From Fidelibacterota bacterium (GTDB lineage Bacteria > Marinisomatota > Marinisomatia > Marinisomatales > UBA1611): a stretch of DNA of 8,014 nt. Below the pieces are notes generated by a model. That model was given only the letters and a program-made list of their open reading frames with translations, made no database searches and was not told the DNA's origin. The DNA is taken from contig PBAR01000020.1 of assembly GCA_002718285.1 (NCBI GenBank), forward strand, positions 76,043-84,056, given 5' to 3'. Positions 6,400 to 8,014 of this stretch are shown one piece after another. Each line of letters opens with the position of its first letter. The first letter of the stretch is position 1. Made by a program: the position numbers and the translations under genes.

Positions 6400-7278
6400 A
6401 TGAAATTCATAAATAAAAGATTACTAAAATCGAATATTATTCGTGATTTCAAAATTACTAAGCTACATTTCTTCTTATTCTTAATAACAATTATTACTAC
6501 ATTGTTTTCTGGTACTCTAATGGCTGGAGGTAATCCTATTAATTCTATTTCTGATATTACTTTGGGGATTCCATTTTCTTTTGCATTAATGATAATATTA
6601 GTTTGCCATGAATCTGGGCATTATCTATACGCACGAAAACATAAAGTAGAAGCTACATTGCCCTATTTTATTCCTGCACCCACTTTTGTGGGCACTTTTG
6701 GTGCTTTTATTAAAATCAAATCTCCTATAGAAAAACGTATTGCACTACTTGAGATTGGAGCTGCTGGACCAATTGCTGGATTTCTTGTAACTTTACCATT
6801 ATTAATTTGGGGAATGACTCGATCTGAAATTATTTTTATTGATCAACCCATAAATGGACTGAAACTGGGTGATTCTATTTTAATGAGAATTTTAACTTTG
6901 GTCATGTTTCCTGATTTAGGTTCAAACCAAGACATTCTGCTAGATCCAATAGCATTTGCTGGTTGGATTGGACTATTAATTACTATGTTAAATCTTTTAC
7001 CAATTGGCCAGTTGGATGGTGGACATATTGCTTATGCTATTTTAGGTCAGAGGTTTTCTATTTTAGCTAAGCTAACTTGGTGTGCTCTATTTCCAATGGG
7101 TTTGTTATCGATAAACTGGCTTATTTGGGGATTGCTTATTCTTCTATTAATGAGAACAACTAATCATCCTCCCATTCAACATATTGATGCACCTATAACT
7201 GCACGGGAAAAATGGATTGGCACAATAAGTCTAGTAATTTTTATAATATGTTTTATACCTTCTCCATTTTCTTCTTAA
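6400..7278 (+). CDS. EGY-like M50 (site-2 protease) membrane metalloprotease
   Basis: This 292-residue polytopic protein is an intramembrane zinc protease. The zinc motif HESGH is at 70-74, with H70 and H74 as ligands and E71 as the catalytic base. The third ligand, D206, is in NLLPIGQLDGGHI (198-210). Hydrophobic segments lie at about 22-42, 55-79, 114-139, 186-204, 224-251 and 272-287. YFIPAPTFVGTFGAFIKIKSPI (89-110) followed by an AAGPIAGF helix (121-128) is the arrangement seen in bacterial relatives of plant EGY proteases. No PDZ domain is present, unlike RseP, so a role in sigma-E-type signalling cannot be assumed. The substrate is unknown. The frame is open from 6337 but offers no earlier ATG, GTG or TTG, which supports the chosen ATG. 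The next gene starts 31 bases before this one stops, so the two are probably translated from one message. Confidence 0.9.
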   Translation: MKFINKRLLKSNIIRDFKITKLHFFLFLITIITTLFSGTLMAGGNPINSISDITLGIPFSFALMIILVCHESGHYLYARKHKVEATLPYFIPAPTFVGTFGAFIKIKSPIEKRIALLEIGAAGPIAGFLVTLPLLIWGMTRSEIIFIDQPINGLKLGDSILMRILTLVMFPDLGSNQDILLDPIAFAGWIGLLITMLNLLPIGQLDGGHIAYAILGQRFSILAKLTWCALFPMGLLSINWLIWGLLILLLMRTTNHPPIQHIDAPITAREKWIGTISLVIFIICFIPSPFSS

Positions 7279-8014
7279 AATTTACAGTCTGGTTTTTTTT
7301 CATAACATTGACCAGCGCTCAGGTAAAAATAGGAGACTGGAAGGCATTTACTTCTCCAATTAATATTCGTCAGATTATTTCAACAGATAATATTGTGCTA
7401 GCAGCTACTGAAGGTGGTTTATTGGTTTTCGATGATCAAAATTATACTACTCTGACAACGATTGAAGGTCTTGTAGGAGTAGATTTAGGTGCTGTTGATT
7501 GGGACCCATACCATAATGTGGCTTGGATTGGTGGTACACTTCCATTTGGTTTTATACAAATCTATGATATTCAAAAGAAGAGTTCTATAAAAATATTTGA
7601 TTTTGGTCTTACTGCTATTATTGATTTTGAAATTTTAGATTCACAAGCGTTTGTCTTGTTTCAAGATGGGCAAGATATGGGTATAATGAAATTTAAATAT
7701 GATCAGACATGGCAATATCTAGATAATTATAAGAATTTCCCATCTGAAATGGGTAGTATTATAGGTTTCGCAGTAACAAATACAACAATATTTCTAGGAA
7801 CAGATTCAGGTGTTTGGATTGGAAATTTAAATTCGAATCTAAAAGACCCAAATAATTGGGAACAGCCTTTTTCCAATCTGATGAGTTCAATTACAGCAGT
7901 AGAATCAGTAGAGTCATCTATATTAATCTCCACAGAAGAATCGTTGGTAAATATTAATCCTTTAGAAATGGTAACCACCCCATTTGAAAGCTTATTTACA
8001 ATATTTTCATTTAG
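7248..8014 (+). CDS. Secreted beta-propeller protein, PorZ-like N-terminal region (partial)
   Basis: An open frame runs from the ATG at 7248 to the right edge, giving 255 codons with no stop. The start overlaps the protease gene by 31 bp in another frame. Residues 1-25 form a signal peptide with an F-rich core ending in ITLTSAQ. The mature part opens with WKAFTSPINIRQI (31-43) and then shows repeated blade-like units, each a short beta-run followed by G-[GV]-[LVI]-x-x-[FIG]: LAATEGGLLVFD (51-62), AWIGGTLPFGFIQIYD (92-107), IFLGTDSGVWIGNL (181-194) and ILISTEESLVNI (225-236). This is the style of PorZ-type and two-component-regulator propeller domains in Bacteroidota-like bacteria, which act at the cell surface or periplasm. 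The C-terminus is missing, so whether it ends in a type IX secretion sorting domain or a sensor domain cannot be judged. An in-frame ATG at 7212 is an alternative start that adds 12 polar residues. Confidence 0.8.
   Translation, partial: MFYTFSIFFLKFTVWFFFITLTSAQVKIGDWKAFTSPINIRQIISTDNIVLAATEGGLLVFDDQNYTTLTTIEGLVGVDLGAVDWDPYHNVAWIGGTLPFGFIQIYDIQKKSSIKIFDFGLTAIIDFEILDSQAFVLFQDGQDMGIMKFKYDQTWQYLDNYKNFPSEMGSIIGFAVTNTTIFLGTDSGVWIGNLNSNLKDPNNWEQPFSNLMSSITAVESVESSILISTEESLVNINPLEMVTTPFESLFTIFSF

Noticed and set aside
7727..7978. 83-codon open frame on the minus strand
   Set aside because: It is antisense to the propeller protein frame, which has a signal peptide and blade repeats and is open over the whole region.
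1..8014. Mobile element, CRISPR array, tRNA/rRNA or defence system
   Set aside because: No transposase, integrase, regularly spaced repeats, terminal repeats, RNA-gene folds or defence-type domains were found on reading both strands.

Overview
The window is visibly AT-rich and densely coding, and it looks chromosomal. Three things suggest a free-living Gram-negative bacterium of the Bacteroidota / FCB type, possibly a marine lineage such as Candidatus Marinimicrobia. None of the start codons is preceded by a recognisable Shine-Dalgarno sequence. Two secreted proteins have signal peptides ending in A-Q. The truncated last gene is a secreted beta-propeller protein of a kind common in that group. 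This placement is inference, because there is no rRNA or marker gene here.

Layout. (1) Bases 1-93 are the probable last 30 codons of an upstream gene. (2) 132-2051 (+) encodes a membrane-anchored nucleotide-sugar 4,6-dehydratase of the WbpM/PglF/CapD type. It converges on 2130-3449 (-), a UDP-N-acetylglucosamine 6-dehydrogenase of the WbpA type. The 78-bp gap between them holds two inverted repeats. (3) After a 112-bp divergent gap come a 60-residue probable membrane protein (TTG start), a Sad/YneI-type succinate-semialdehyde dehydrogenase and, 17 bp later, a 171-residue secreted protein of unknown function. (4) That last gene overlaps by 17 bp, tail to tail, with a 133-residue secreted protein on the minus strand. 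(5) A 292-bp divergent intergenic region leads to an EGY-like M50 (site-2-protease family) membrane metalloprotease. (6) The protease gene overlaps by 31 bp the start of a secreted beta-propeller protein that runs off the right edge.

How the genes fit together. The two nucleotide-sugar genes both act on UDP-GlcNAc-type substrates and supply precursors (a 4-keto-6-deoxy sugar and a uronic acid) for a surface polysaccharide, so the left part is probably the edge of a capsule or O-antigen locus. The aldehyde dehydrogenase belongs to general carbon/nitrogen metabolism (4-aminobutyrate or related aldehydes) and has no clear link to the sugar genes. The right half is made of envelope proteins: two small secreted unknowns, an intramembrane protease and a propeller protein. 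I see no mobile element, CRISPR array, tRNA, rRNA or recognisable defence system. The least explained parts are the two small secreted proteins and the small membrane protein.
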